DNA of 64,000 nt from Azotimanducus chitobiosivorans. Lineage in GTDB: Bacteria > Pseudomonadota > Gammaproteobacteria > Pseudomonadales > Azotimanducaceae. Made by a program: the position numbers and the translations under genes. Each line of letters opens with the position of its first letter. Position 1 is the stretch's first letter. The stretch covers positions 2,914,001 through 2,978,000 of the forward strand of contig OZ241339.1 of assembly GCA_965200235.1 (NCBI GenBank). Direction: 5' to 3'. The notes below the pieces were generated by a model. That model was not told the origin of the DNA. It saw only the letters and a list, made by a program, of their open reading frames with translations, and searched no databases. Positions 34,831 through 43,116 of this stretch are shown piece by piece.

Positions 34831-35727
34831 CTATTCGTCACCTCCGAGAAGCGCGTCCACAAAGTCGCTCGCACTGAAGACTTGCAATGCGTCCATCTGC
34901 TCGCCGACGCCGATGAACTGCAATGGCAAAGGATGCTGCGCGGCGATGGAGAACACCATGCCGCCCTTGGCGCTGCCGTCGAGCTTTGTCAACACAAGAC
35001 CTGTCACGCCGATTTCCTTGTCAAACGCTTCAATTTGCCGAAGCGCATTTTGGCCGGTGCCAGCGTCAATGACTTGCAGCACATGATGCGGTGCGCCGCT
35101 GTCGTGGCGGGCAGCAATGCGCTTGACCTTGGCGAGTTCCTGCATGAGATTGCTCTTGACGTGCTGGCGCCCGGCGGTGTCGGCGATGAGCACATCGGTG
35201 CCGCGAGCGCGCGCAGATTCTATGGCATCGTAAATCACCGCCGCCGAGTCCGCGCCTGCCTGCTGGCGCACCACAGGCACACCGAGCCGCTCTCCCCAAG
35301 TTTGCAATTGCTCACTCGCCGCCGCGCGAAAGGTGTCGCCTGCGGCGAGCATCACCGACTTGCCTTGAGAGGTGAAGCGATGCGCGAGCTTGGCGATGCT
35401 TGTCGTTTTGCCAACGCCGTTGACGCCGACCATGAGAATCACCGATGGCTGAGCGCGCCCAAGGGCGAACGGCTGTTGGATGCGCGAAAGCAAGTCGAGC
35501 GCGACGCTTCGAAAGGCATCGCGAATGACTGCCGGGTCGTGCGTGCGCCGCCGCGGGAGCTTTCGCTCGATGGCATCAATCAACGCGTTCGTTGCCTGCG
35601 TGCCAGCATCAGCGAGTAGCAGGGACTCCTCGATCGCTTCAAGGCTGAGTTCGTGTTCCGCGCTTGAAATGTTGGCGTGCGTGAAACGCTCGCGCGTCCG
35701 CCGAAGAAGTTTTCGCAGCAGGCTCAC
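34831..35727 (-). CDS. ftsY: Signal recognition particle receptor FtsY
   Basis: 298 residues from a GTG at 35727 (VSLLRKLLRRTRERF); an open frame to 35808 adds Cys-rich residues that do not look like FtsY. NG domain: G1 GVNGVGKTTSIAKLA, GDTFRAAASEQL, DTAGRQHVKSNLM, TKLDGSAKGG and the C-terminal FIGVGEQMDALQVF. The acidic A domain of E. coli FtsY is absent, as in many bacteria. It docks SRP-ribosome complexes at the membrane. Divergent from rsmD, 60 bp apart. Confidence 0.94.
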   Translation of the reverse strand: MSLLRKLLRRTRERFTHANISSAEHELSLEAIEESLLLADAGTQATNALIDAIERKLPRRRTHDPAVIRDAFRSVALDLLSRIQQPFALGRAQPSVILMVGVNGVGKTTSIAKLAHRFTSQGKSVMLAAGDTFRAAASEQLQTWGERLGVPVVRQQAGADSAAVIYDAIESARARGTDVLIADTAGRQHVKSNLMQELAKVKRIAARHDSGAPHHVLQVIDAGTGQNALRQIEAFDKEIGVTGLVLTKLDGSAKGGMVFSIAAQHPLPLQFIGVGEQMDALQVFSASDFVDALLGGDE

Positions 35728-35787
35728 TGCAACGCCGCCGTTTGGTGCAACATGGGCGTTCGAGAGTTTTTTGAAACGAGTTGGCGC

Positions 35788-36357
35788 ATGACAAGTCGCA
35801 CAGGGCAAGTGCGCATTATCGGCGGTAAATGGAAAGGGCGAAAGGTGCGCTTCCCAGCGCTCGCAGACCTGCGCCCGACGCCGGCGCGATTGCGCGAGAC
35901 GCTTTTTGGCTGGCTTGGCACACGAATCGTCAATGCGCGCTGCCTCGATTTGTGCGCCGGGTCAGGTGCGCTCGGCTTTGAGAGCCTGTCACGAGGCGCC
36001 GCGCATGTTGATTTCGTCGAGCGGGATAGACGCGCCTCGACAGCGCTTCGCACATCGATTGCCGCACTCGACGCGCCTGCCGCGCTGCGCTGCACGGATG
36101 CGAGAAAGTTCCTCGCGTCCGCAATTCGTCACGCGCAGCGCTGGGACATGATATTTCTCGACCCACCCTTTGGCAGCGGGCTGCACGATGCGTTGCTGAT
36201 GGCAGCGCTCACCTGCTTGCGTGATGTGGATTCGCGGCTCTGTTTGGAACTGCCGGCGAAGCGGCGTCCAAGTGCGGGCATCGCGCTGTGCGAGCTGCGT
36301 CATGCGGATGCCGGTGATACCGCGCTGTGGCTGCTCGCGTTACCTGAAAGTGATTGA
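35788..36357 (+). CDS. rsmD: 16S rRNA (guanine966-N2)-methyltransferase
   Basis: 189 residues from the ATG at 35788 (MTSRTGQVRIIGGKWKGRKV). SAM motif LDLCAGSGALGFESLSRGA and catalytic LDPPFG are present. It methylates G966 of 16S rRNA. The divergent rsmD/ftsY arrangement is the classical gammaproteobacterial one; coaD follows 36 bp downstream. Confidence 0.94.
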   Translation: MTSRTGQVRIIGGKWKGRKVRFPALADLRPTPARLRETLFGWLGTRIVNARCLDLCAGSGALGFESLSRGAAHVDFVERDRRASTALRTSIAALDAPAALRCTDARKFLASAIRHAQRWDMIFLDPPFGSGLHDALLMAALTCLRDVDSRLCLELPAKRRPSAGIALCELRHADAGDTALWLLALPESD

Positions 36358-36393
36358 TACCATAGCCGCGCCTTGGCAAGAGGAACGCGCCAA

Positions 36394-36864
36394 ATGATTA
36401 GTGTCGCCTATCCCGGCACCTTTAATCCGATCACCAACGGGCACACCGACCTGATTGAACGTGCGCTCGGCATTTTTGATCGCGTCGTGCTCGCCATCGG
36501 CACATCGCACAGCAAGCATCCGGAGACGGAACTCGCCGAGCGCATTGCGCTGTGCTCGCGCGTGCTTGAGGGCTATGGCGACCGCGTCTCGGTGGAAGGC
36601 TTCAACACGCTGCTCGTGGATTTTCTCGCCAAGCACGAGATTCGTTTCGTTCTTCGCGGCATCCGCGACTTGCAGGACTTCGAGTATGAATTTCAGATGT
36701 GCGAGATGAACAAAGCGCTCGCGCCGCACATCGAATACCTGTTTCTGCCGACTTCAAAGAACGTGTCCTTCATATCCTCCACACTTGTGCGCGAAATTGC
36801 TTCGTTTGGCGGTGACATACGCCCGTTCGTGCATCCAGCGGTAGCGGAAGCACTGATGCGGTAA
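36394..36864 (+). CDS. coaD: Phosphopantetheine adenylyltransferase
   Basis: 156 residues from the ATG at 36394; an upstream in-frame TTG is ignored because MISVAYPGTFNPITNGH is the conserved start. The nucleotidyltransferase signature TNGHTDLIERA and the C-terminal ISSTLVREIA are present. It makes dephospho-CoA from 4'-phosphopantetheine and ATP. Next to rsmD as in many proteobacteria. Confidence 0.95.
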   Translation: MISVAYPGTFNPITNGHTDLIERALGIFDRVVLAIGTSHSKHPETELAERIALCSRVLEGYGDRVSVEGFNTLLVDFLAKHEIRFVLRGIRDLQDFEYEFQMCEMNKALAPHIEYLFLPTSKNVSFISSTLVREIASFGGDIRPFVHPAVAEALMR

Positions 36865-36885
36865 AGGGGCGTTGTTCTAACGATA

Positions 36886-37206
36886 TTGAGCAGAAGCGCT
36901 GTCAGGGCGTGCCGTGCTTTCTTCGTTGCAGCATCGCGGCGGCGCTGGGGCGAGGCGGACAGGGAGTTCTGCCGTGACCTGACCCTGTGGGCGTACAAGG
37001 TGCTGTGGCCGCCCAAGACATACAAAGAAGCAGACCGAGAGGAGATGCTGATGAACTGGATGGAAGAGTTCCCCGATGTGGTGGAGGAAATAAGGAAAGA
37101 TATTATGGCGCTACGCTTCGAGCAGGTTTCGGATTGGGTCGTTGACTGCGAGAGCGAAGAAGAGCTTCTCTCAAAGCTTCCGAACGGACGCGGCGCAGGC
37201 TGCTAG
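36886..37206 (+). CDS. Doubtful small hypothetical protein
   Basis: An open frame of 106 codons (TTG start) after coaD. Only the second half looks protein-like (MNWMEEFPDVVEEIRKDIMA, then DWVVDCESEEELLSKL, acidic and helical); a shorter gene starting at the ATG at 37051 with GGAG-type sequence upstream is possible. I do not recognise it. It ends at the CTAG that borders the next repeat, so it may be truncated by that element. Confidence 0.35.
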   Translation: MSRSAVRACRAFFVAASRRRWGEADREFCRDLTLWAYKVLWPPKTYKEADREEMLMNWMEEFPDVVEEIRKDIMALRFEQVSDWVVDCESEEELLSKLPNGRGAGC

Positions 37207-37416
37207 CGAAACTTTGCCTCAATCCGAACCCGCGTGGCAGGCCCCACGCAATGAGGAATGACGCAGCCAGCGCACGCCTGAGGCCCTCCCGAAGGGCGCT
37301 TCACGTGGTTGTGGAGACGATTTCATTGGGTTTCTCGTGAAGAATTGTGCCAGAGTGTCGCTCCCGATCCAGCGAGAAGTGAAGCGCTGAGCGCGGTAGA
37401 CTTGATCAGACCTTCC
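37207..37416. mobile_element. Non-autonomous element, family F4, copy 2 (degenerate left end)
   Basis: The stretch 37231-37416 is clearly related to 16715-16893 (shared GTGGCAGGCCCCACG, CCTCCCGAAGGGCGCTT and the right end GACTTGATCAGACCTTCC). The left terminus no longer matches. Flanking sequences are CTAG on the left and TTAA on the right, so the copy is old or rearranged. Confidence 0.6.
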
Positions 37417-37521
37417 TTAAGCCTGTTATGATGCGCACCGGGATGCCGTAGGAGCAAAAGGACTTGTTGGATCCGGTCTTCGTAGACTTCTCAGATAGAC
37501 TGGCCTTGCAAAAGGTTAGCT

Positions 37522-37682
37522 GTCAAGGTGCGCTTTTCCCAGCGCATCAGCATCAAAGCATAATTCCTCGGCTCCTTACTTCTTTGATTTCTTCCAGTTG
37601 GAGAAATTCACCGGTATAAAACGAGTCACAATAGCCATCGAACTAAGCAATGACCCATTGCTGATACAGGAGGTACCTCTAT
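37522..37682 (+). pseudogene. Remnant of a gene partnered with the downstream HTH gene
   Basis: A frame without a start codon reads YFFDFFQLEKFTGIKRV then AIELSNDPLLIQEVPL and stops in TGA overlapping the ATG of the HTH gene (ATGA). The junction looks like an intact operon joint, but the 5' part of this gene is missing or frameshifted: another frame from about 37460 reads DPVFVDFSDRLALQKVSCQ. A lost toxin or partner is plausible but unproven. Confidence 0.35.
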
Positions 37683-38118
37683 GATACTCAGCGAAAAACA
37701 GCTCGGCATTACTCGACGAGAGAAAGAGAAACTTGAGCAAGCCTTGGCATCCTTGCGAGCATCCAATGATGCCGGAAATTCGGTGCGCCAAGCCGAGATC
37801 GACGCGCTTGAAGCGCAGATCGAGGAGATGGAGACGTTGATGTCGGAATACGTGCAGCTAAAAAGAGGCGGCATTGTTGCGGGCAAGTTCAGGTCATTTG
37901 ACGACTTTTCGACGGCCTTGGTACAGGCGCGAATTGTGTCGGGCATGAGCCAGACGGATCTCGGGGCCGCCCTTGGCGTCAAGCCGCAACAGATCCAGCG
38001 CTATGAATCCACTCGCTATATGGGTGCGAGCCTCGCAAGACTGATGGAGGTCGCGCGTATCCTGAAGCTCAAGGTTGTTACGGAATACAAGCTCAGCTGG
38101 TTCAGGCGCTGGCGCTAG
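37681..38118 (+). CDS. HTH (XRE-family) transcriptional regulator with coiled-coil N-terminus
   Basis: 145 residues. The N-terminal coiled coil (about 8-60) and a C-terminal helix-turn-helix (ALVQARIVSGMSQTDLGAAL then VKPQQIQRYESTRY). HigA-type antitoxins and related regulators look like this. ATG is preceded by an excellent GGAGGT ribosome site. Its 3' end overlaps the convergent lipB end by 17 bp. If it was an antitoxin, its toxin is no longer intact upstream. Confidence 0.75.
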   Translation: MILSEKQLGITRREKEKLEQALASLRASNDAGNSVRQAEIDALEAQIEEMETLMSEYVQLKRGGIVAGKFRSFDDFSTALVQARIVSGMSQTDLGAALGVKPQQIQRYESTRYMGASLARLMEVARILKLKVVTEYKLSWFRRWR

Positions 38119-38791
38119 CCGCTTCAATTCCTGTGGCGCAGGCGGCCGCCACTTTGTGCGACACCCGATCAAGGCTTGCACACGATGCCGTGAGCGCTTT
38201 CATGTGCGTCATGCGCAAACCCGAGATGCCGCACGGGTGAATGCGCGAGAAAGGCTCGAGATCCATATTCACATTGAGCGCCAGGCCGTGGTAGCTGCAG
38301 CCTTTTCGGATGCGAAGGCCGAGTGACGCGATCTTCTCTTCGCCGACGTACACGCCGGGCGCGCCTTGCCGACAGACGGCTTTGATGGCATAGCCATCGA
38401 GCACTTCAATAATCGAGTCCTGAATCAGATTGACGAGCGAACGGATGCCGAGGCCGGCGCGCGGCAAATCAACAAGCAGATAGACCACAGCTTGACCGGG
38501 GCCGTGATAGGTGACTTGCCCGCCGCGGTCGCATTGCACGACGGGGATGTCGCCAAGGGACAAAAGGTGTTCGGCACGGCTGGCTTGGCCTTGGGTGAAT
38601 ACCGGCGCATGCTCGGTGACCCAAATCTCGTCGTCGGTTGCTGCGCGCGTCTCGCTCGCGGTGCGTGCGAGGGTGAAAGCCTGCATTGCGTGGAAGACTT
38701 CAATGAAATCAGTTTGCCCGAGGTGCCTGATTTGGACACCCGCATCCCCCCCAAGAAGGGAAGCGGATCTAGGCGTCTTCAAAGAGGTCAC
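38102..38791 (-). CDS. lipB: Octanoyl (lipoyl) transferase LipB
   Basis: The family core is clear: TEHAPVFTQGQ, CDRGGQVTYHGPGQAVVYLL, GAPGVYVGEEKIASLGLRI (catalytic Lys) and HPCGISG (catalytic Cys). It moves octanoyl from ACP to lipoyl domains. The start is uncertain: the conserved part begins near GVQIRHLGQTDF and no ATG is in frame there. A GTG at 38791 or TTG at 38782 inside the end of dacA are the nearest choices. A run of seven G lies just there, so a sequencing slip is possible. Confidence 0.88.
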   Translation of the reverse strand: MTSLKTPRSASLLGGDAGVQIRHLGQTDFIEVFHAMQAFTLARTASETRAATDDEIWVTEHAPVFTQGQASRAEHLLSLGDIPVVQCDRGGQVTYHGPGQAVVYLLVDLPRAGLGIRSLVNLIQDSIIEVLDGYAIKAVCRQGAPGVYVGEEKIASLGLRIRKGCSYHGLALNVNMDLEPFSRIHPCGISGLRMTHMKALTASCASLDRVSHKVAAACATGIEAASASA

Positions 38792-39941
38792 GGAAGAAGA
38801 GGACGAATCCATCGTACACGCGCTCCAGGAAACTCGACTGCTCGACTTCGCCGAGCGCAATCAGAGGCAGCGTCAGCACGTCTTCCTCATCGAGCCGAAA
38901 GACGACGCTGCCGACTTCCTGATCTCGTGCGATGGGTGCCTCGAGCACTTCCGGCACTTCAAAGTTCATGCGTATGTCAGACTTTCGTCCGCGCGCGATG
39001 GTCACAATGGGCGACCTCGGCACACCGAGGTTCACTTGGCTTTCAGTGCCGTACCACACAGGCGATGTGGTGAGCGGCACTCTTGGGTCGATGATTCTCG
39101 TCGTTTCGTGAAAGTTGAAGCCCCACGTCAGCAGGCTGCGAACAGCGCGCGTGCGCGCCGATGTGCTCGCGGTTTTCAGCACAACGGCGATCAATCGCAT
39201 GTTGCGCTCGACCGAAGAGGCTACCAAGCAGTAGCCGGCGTTGCTCGTGAATCCTGTCTTGATGCCATCGACACCCCGACCTTCAAGCAGCAGGGAGTTG
39301 CGGTTCGCCTGTTTGATATCGTTGTAGGTGAACTCGGTCTCCGAGTAGTACTTGTAGTGGTCGGGAAAGTCCTCAATCAAATGCTGGCTCAAAATGAAAA
39401 GATCGCGCGCCGTCGTGTATTGCTGCGGGTCCTCTAGCCCGGTGGAGTTCACATAATGTGTGCCTGTCATGCCAAGCGCCGCCGCCTTGGCGTTCATCAT
39501 GTTGGCAAACGCCTCTTCGGTGCCAGCGATATACTCGGCCACGGCAATGCTGGCATCGTTGCCGGACTGAATGATGATGCCGCGAAGCAAATCCTCAAGC
39601 ATCACCTGCGTCCCCTCGCGAATGAACATGCGCGACCCTTCCGCCCGCCATGCCTTGACGCTGATCGGCACCATGTCGGTTGGTGCGAAGCGACCAAGAT
39701 TCATCTGCTCCGCGGCAATCAAGCTGGTCATGATTTTGGTGAGACTCGCTGGCGCAAGACGCTCGTCTGCGTTGCTCGAAGCGATAATCTGGTTCGAACC
39801 CGCATCGCCAAGCAGCCAAGCGCCTGCTGGCACCTGGGGTGCCCTCGGCGTCATGGCCGGCGTCTGGGCGTGAACGAAGGCTTCGCTGGCGAGGGCGAGC
39901 ATTGCGACGAGGGCTGCGAGCATCAGCGGAGGTCGGTGCAT
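38769..39941 (-). CDS. dacA: D-alanyl-D-alanine carboxypeptidase (PBP5/6 type)
   Basis: 390 residues with signal peptide (to about 26). Active-site motifs: Ser66-x-x-Lys69 (APASLTKIMTS), Ser126-Gly-Asn (IIQSGNDAS) and Lys228-Thr-Gly (GIKTGFT). The C-terminal PBP5 domain ends in an amphipathic helix (ERVYDGFVLFFRDLFEDA) that anchors it to the inner membrane. It trims the terminal D-Ala from peptidoglycan. The order rlpA-dacA-lipB is the standard gammaproteobacterial cluster. Confidence 0.95.
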   Translation of the reverse strand: MHRPPLMLAALVAMLALASEAFVHAQTPAMTPRAPQVPAGAWLLGDAGSNQIIASSNADERLAPASLTKIMTSLIAAEQMNLGRFAPTDMVPISVKAWRAEGSRMFIREGTQVMLEDLLRGIIIQSGNDASIAVAEYIAGTEEAFANMMNAKAAALGMTGTHYVNSTGLEDPQQYTTARDLFILSQHLIEDFPDHYKYYSETEFTYNDIKQANRNSLLLEGRGVDGIKTGFTSNAGYCLVASSVERNMRLIAVVLKTASTSARTRAVRSLLTWGFNFHETTRIIDPRVPLTTSPVWYGTESQVNLGVPRSPIVTIARGRKSDIRMNFEVPEVLEAPIARDQEVGSVVFRLDEEDVLTLPLIALGEVEQSSFLERVYDGFVLFFRDLFEDA

Positions 39942-39961
39942 GGAAGAATATCCCGTTGGGT

Positions 39962-40795
39962 TTAGTCGATGATCAGTGCGCGAATGCCGAGGCGTGATCG
40001 AAGCTTGCGCTTTGCGCTCTCGGCTTCTGAGCGCGTCGCGAACGGGCCGACCAGCACGCGAAACAGGTTGCCAGCGAGCGAGCGCTCGGTCGAAATGCGG
40101 CCGATGTCTTTTGCTTTGATTCGCGCTTCAAGCTGCGCCGCGTTGCTTCGTTCCCTGAAGGCACCTGCCTGCACGAAGTAGCGCGTCTGTTGTGCTGTGG
40201 TGCTTCTTGAAAATCGAGACGGCTTCTCTAGCGGGATGGCTTCCACGCGCACCTTCGCCGTGCCGGCGGGAAATACGCCGAGCCGGACGGCGGCAGCATA
40301 TGACAGGTCGATGATGCGGCCTTCCTTGAAAGGGCCGCGGTCATTGACGCGCACGACGAGTGTGCGCTTGTTTTCTAGATTGGTGACCTTCACCCAAGTC
40401 GGCAATGGCAGCGACCGGTGCGCCGCGCTGAGCTGATAGACATCGTAGATTTCGCCCGACGATGTCTTGCGACCATGAAACTTGGTGCCGTACCAAGAGG
40501 CGATGCCGGTTTCGTCATAGCCATCCGCAGTGCTCAGCACATGATAGGTCTTGCCGAACACTTCATACGGGCTGTGGTTGCCGAGCTTTGCTCGAGGTTC
40601 CCATTTCGGCTGGGATTCCGCTACTTCCATGACCTTGGAGATCGGCCGGCTCGGAATGCCATCTGCTTCCGCATCGCGTCCTCCGGAGAGGCGCGTACAG
40701 CCCGACAGTAAAACGGCTGTCAGAATGGCGCCGACCGCTTGGATTTGCAGCCGCGAATTCCTACGACGCAGGCGCCTAGACGATGCGCGAGTCAT
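39962..40795 (-). CDS. rlpA: RlpA septal lytic transglycosylase lipoprotein
   Basis: 277 residues. Lipobox LLSGC (Cys33), double-psi beta-barrel domain (TGIASWYGTKFHGRKTSSGE, VRVNDRGPFKEGRIIDLSYA) and a C-terminal SPOR domain (RYFVQAGAFRERSNAAQLEA). It cleaves peptidoglycan lacking stem peptides at the septum. The start at 40795 is inside the end of the acyl-CoA synthetase gene, and the basic n-region (SRRLRRRNSRLQIQ) is encoded by a solo end of mobile element F2. Confidence 0.92.
   Translation of the reverse strand: MTRASSRRLRRRNSRLQIQAVGAILTAVLLSGCTRLSGGRDAEADGIPSRPISKVMEVAESQPKWEPRAKLGNHSPYEVFGKTYHVLSTADGYDETGIASWYGTKFHGRKTSSGEIYDVYQLSAAHRSLPLPTWVKVTNLENKRTLVVRVNDRGPFKEGRIIDLSYAAAVRLGVFPAGTAKVRVEAIPLEKPSRFSRSTTAQQTRYFVQAGAFRERSNAAQLEARIKAKDIGRISTERSLAGNLFRVLVGPFATRSEAESAKRKLRSRLGIRALIID
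40741..40779. repeat. Solo terminal repeat of element F2 inside the rlpA N-terminus
   Basis: 40741-40775 matches the outermost about 35 bp of element F2 (17497 onward, reverse complement) with three mismatches, followed by CTAG at 40776-40779 as at intact copies. It supplies the TAG stop of the acyl-CoA synthetase gene and codons of the RlpA signal peptide. Confidence 0.8.
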
Positions 40796-42347
40796 GCTTG
40801 CCCCAGTAGCGGTCCTTGAGCAGACGCTTGTAGAGCTTGCCGGTCGGCAGGCGCGGCAGCTGCGGGTCGAAGTCGATGCTCTTCGGGCACTTGTAGTGCG
40901 CCAGCTTTTCGCGTGCGAATGCCATCAGTTCTTCGGCAAGCGCATCATTCGCTTCAATGCCTGCGACCGGTTGCACCATCGCCTTCACTTCTTCGCCCAT
41001 TTCTTCATTCGGCACGCCGATCACAGCGACATCCTCAACCTTGGAATGCAGCACCAAGGCATCCTCAATTTCCTGCGGATAGATGTTGACGCCGCCGGAA
41101 ACGATCATGAAGGTGGCGCGGTCGGTGAGAAAGAGGTAGCCATCCTCGTCCACGTAACCAACATCACCGAGCGTCGACCAGTTAGCGTGCTCCGGATGCT
41201 GTGCTTCCTTCGTCTTTTCAGGGTCCTTGTGGTAGGCGTACTCCATTTGCGCCTGCTCGAAGTAGACGATGCCTTGCTCGCCAGCCGGCAGCTCGTGTCC
41301 ATCCTCGTCGCAAATATGGATGATGCCCAACAGCGGCTTACCAACTGTACCCGGCTTGGCAAGCCATTCTTCAGGGGTGACGTGGGTAAACCCGTTGACT
41401 TCGCTGCCTGCGTAGTACTCGTAGATGATCGGTCCCCACCAGTTCATCATCTGCTGCTTGATTTCGCGCGGGCAGGGCGCTGCCGCGTGGATCGCAACGC
41501 GGTGGGACGAGAGATCAAAGCTCATGCGTGTCGCCTGATCGAGCTTGAGCATGCGCGTGAACATGGTCGGCACCCATTGACTATGCGTGATCTTGTGCTT
41601 GTCAACGGCGGCGAGCGCGTCCGCCGGATCGAAACGCGGCATCGCGACCACACGCCCGCCGAGCGTCATCACTGCGATGCAAAAGGACACCGGCGCTGAA
41701 TGGTAGAGGGGCGCAGGTGATAGGTAGATGGTCGAATCGTTCATGCCCCACAGCATGGATTGCAGGCCGCCGTGGACGATCGAACCCTCGCCATCGTCGA
41801 TCATCGCGCCCGACAGCGCGCGGGCGATGCCTTTCGGCCGGCCGGTGGTGCCGGAGGAATAGAACATGAAGGCGCCGAGTGGCTGTGTTTCAAGCGGCTC
41901 GCTCGGAGCGCTGTCGCGAGCCGTCTCAAAGGCGTCGAAACCTTCCACGACACCACCCGACATCAGCCAGATTCCGCAATTCGGCGCGTGTTGCGGCATT
42001 TCGCGCGCAATGTCGCTCATTCGAACGGAAGAGAAACAGGCCTTGGCATCGCAATCGCGCACGATATAGCCAGCTTCTTCGGCGATGAGATAGCGATTGA
42101 CTGGCGTGATGAACAGCCCCGAACGCAAGGCCGCCCACACGAGTTCAAAGTAGGCGAGCTTGTTCTCCATAAATACCGCGATGTGGTCGCCGGTGCGGAG
42201 TCCTTGGCTGTAGAGATATTGCGCGATTTGGTTGGAGCGATCATCAAGCTCGGTCCACGTGATCGCGTCCTCTTCTACGCCGCCCGAGCCTGTCATTGTT
42301 GCAGCGATCGCGTCAGGCTTTACCCTTGACCAGTGTCCTGGATACAC
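40776..42347 (-). CDS. AMP-forming acyl-CoA synthetase
   Basis: 523 residues, GTG start with AGGGAG upstream. A3/P-loop motif MFYSSGTTGRPKGIAR, A5-like YYAGSEVNGFTHV, A7/A8 LGDVGYVDEDGYLFLTDRATFMIVSGGVNIYP and the C-terminal Lys region LPRLPTGKLYKRLL are intact. It activates a carboxylic acid (fatty or aryl) to its CoA thioester; the chain-length class cannot be read by eye. The TAG stop is provided by a mobile-element remnant, so the native C-terminus may have been slightly longer. Confidence 0.9.
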   Translation of the reverse strand: MYPGHWSRVKPDAIAATMTGSGGVEEDAITWTELDDRSNQIAQYLYSQGLRTGDHIAVFMENKLAYFELVWAALRSGLFITPVNRYLIAEEAGYIVRDCDAKACFSSVRMSDIAREMPQHAPNCGIWLMSGGVVEGFDAFETARDSAPSEPLETQPLGAFMFYSSGTTGRPKGIARALSGAMIDDGEGSIVHGGLQSMLWGMNDSTIYLSPAPLYHSAPVSFCIAVMTLGGRVVAMPRFDPADALAAVDKHKITHSQWVPTMFTRMLKLDQATRMSFDLSSHRVAIHAAAPCPREIKQQMMNWWGPIIYEYYAGSEVNGFTHVTPEEWLAKPGTVGKPLLGIIHICDEDGHELPAGEQGIVYFEQAQMEYAYHKDPEKTKEAQHPEHANWSTLGDVGYVDEDGYLFLTDRATFMIVSGGVNIYPQEIEDALVLHSKVEDVAVIGVPNEEMGEEVKAMVQPVAGIEANDALAEELMAFAREKLAHYKCPKSIDFDPQLPRLPTGKLYKRLLKDRYWGKHDSRIV

Positions 42348-42368
42348 GGAATTCTCCCTGAGTTGGTG

Positions 42369-42986
42369 TCAATGACGTGAGTCTTCTTCGTGGCGTGCCT
42401 CGTTCCCTTCTGAGGTTTCGAGAAACAGGTATACGCAGGCGCAGGTCTTGAGGATGGCGAGCGTCAGGATGAGGATGATGACTTGGTTCATGAACAGGAA
42501 CAGCGCGATGATAGCTGCTGTGATGGCAGCGGATGTCCACCACAGGCGAACGGTTTTGCCCCGGCGCTCGGCCTCGTTGGCAAGGAAGGTGGAAAGCGTG
42601 TGTCCGACCAACGCAACCACGAGCAGCGCTGCGAGCAGTGACGAGCTATCCGAGGCAAGATGCGCGGCAAGGCCAGCGTAGACGAGACCTTCCATCAGCG
42701 TCGTCGTCACCGGGCCTTCGATGAGTCCTGGCGTGCCGCCGGATTCGCGCAGGTACTCGCGAGCCAGATGGCCGCAGGCATAGGTGATGACAAACAGAAT
42801 CGCACCCCAAGTGAGGTGGCCGAAAGCCACAGTCAGCCCGGATAGCAATGCGACCGCGAGGCAGGCGAGGGACACATGCTGAGGGCGCACGTTGTTTTTG
42901 CCGAGATATTCGAGGGCGATGCTCGTCCAGCGAACGCGAAAATCGTCGGCGCGCGAGAGAATCTCTGCGGTGTTGGGCTCTGCCAT
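42369..42986 (-). CDS. Membrane protein, possibly a degenerate CDP-alcohol phosphatidyltransferase
   Basis: 205 residues from the ATG at 42986 (GGAGG upstream). About six hydrophobic segments. The N-terminal half (NNVRPQHVSLACLAVALLSG, then YACGHLAREYLRESGG) recalls the CDP-alcohol phosphatidyltransferase layout, but the catalytic Asp of DGxxAR...D...D are not there (CGHLAR). So either a non-catalytic relative or chance resemblance. It lies 21 bp upstream of the acyl-CoA synthetase gene in the same direction. Confidence 0.6.
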   Translation of the reverse strand: MAEPNTAEILSRADDFRVRWTSIALEYLGKNNVRPQHVSLACLAVALLSGLTVAFGHLTWGAILFVITYACGHLAREYLRESGGTPGLIEGPVTTTLMEGLVYAGLAAHLASDSSSLLAALLVVALVGHTLSTFLANEAERRGKTVRLWWTSAAITAAIIALFLFMNQVIILILTLAILKTCACVYLFLETSEGNEARHEEDSRH

Positions 42987-43116
42987 GTGAGCGATCCTCC
43001 GGAGAAGGCAATTGCAAGGAGGATATATTATCTCAAGAGGGGTCCGAATCACCGGCCGATTCGGCGTCTTTCTGCCACGCTCGCATGACCATTTGTACCC
43101 GCCCAAGGCACGTCAA

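Noticed and set aside
40551..41699. Plus-strand open frame of 382 codons
   Set aside because: Antisense to the acyl-CoA synthetase and rlpA, both clearly real.
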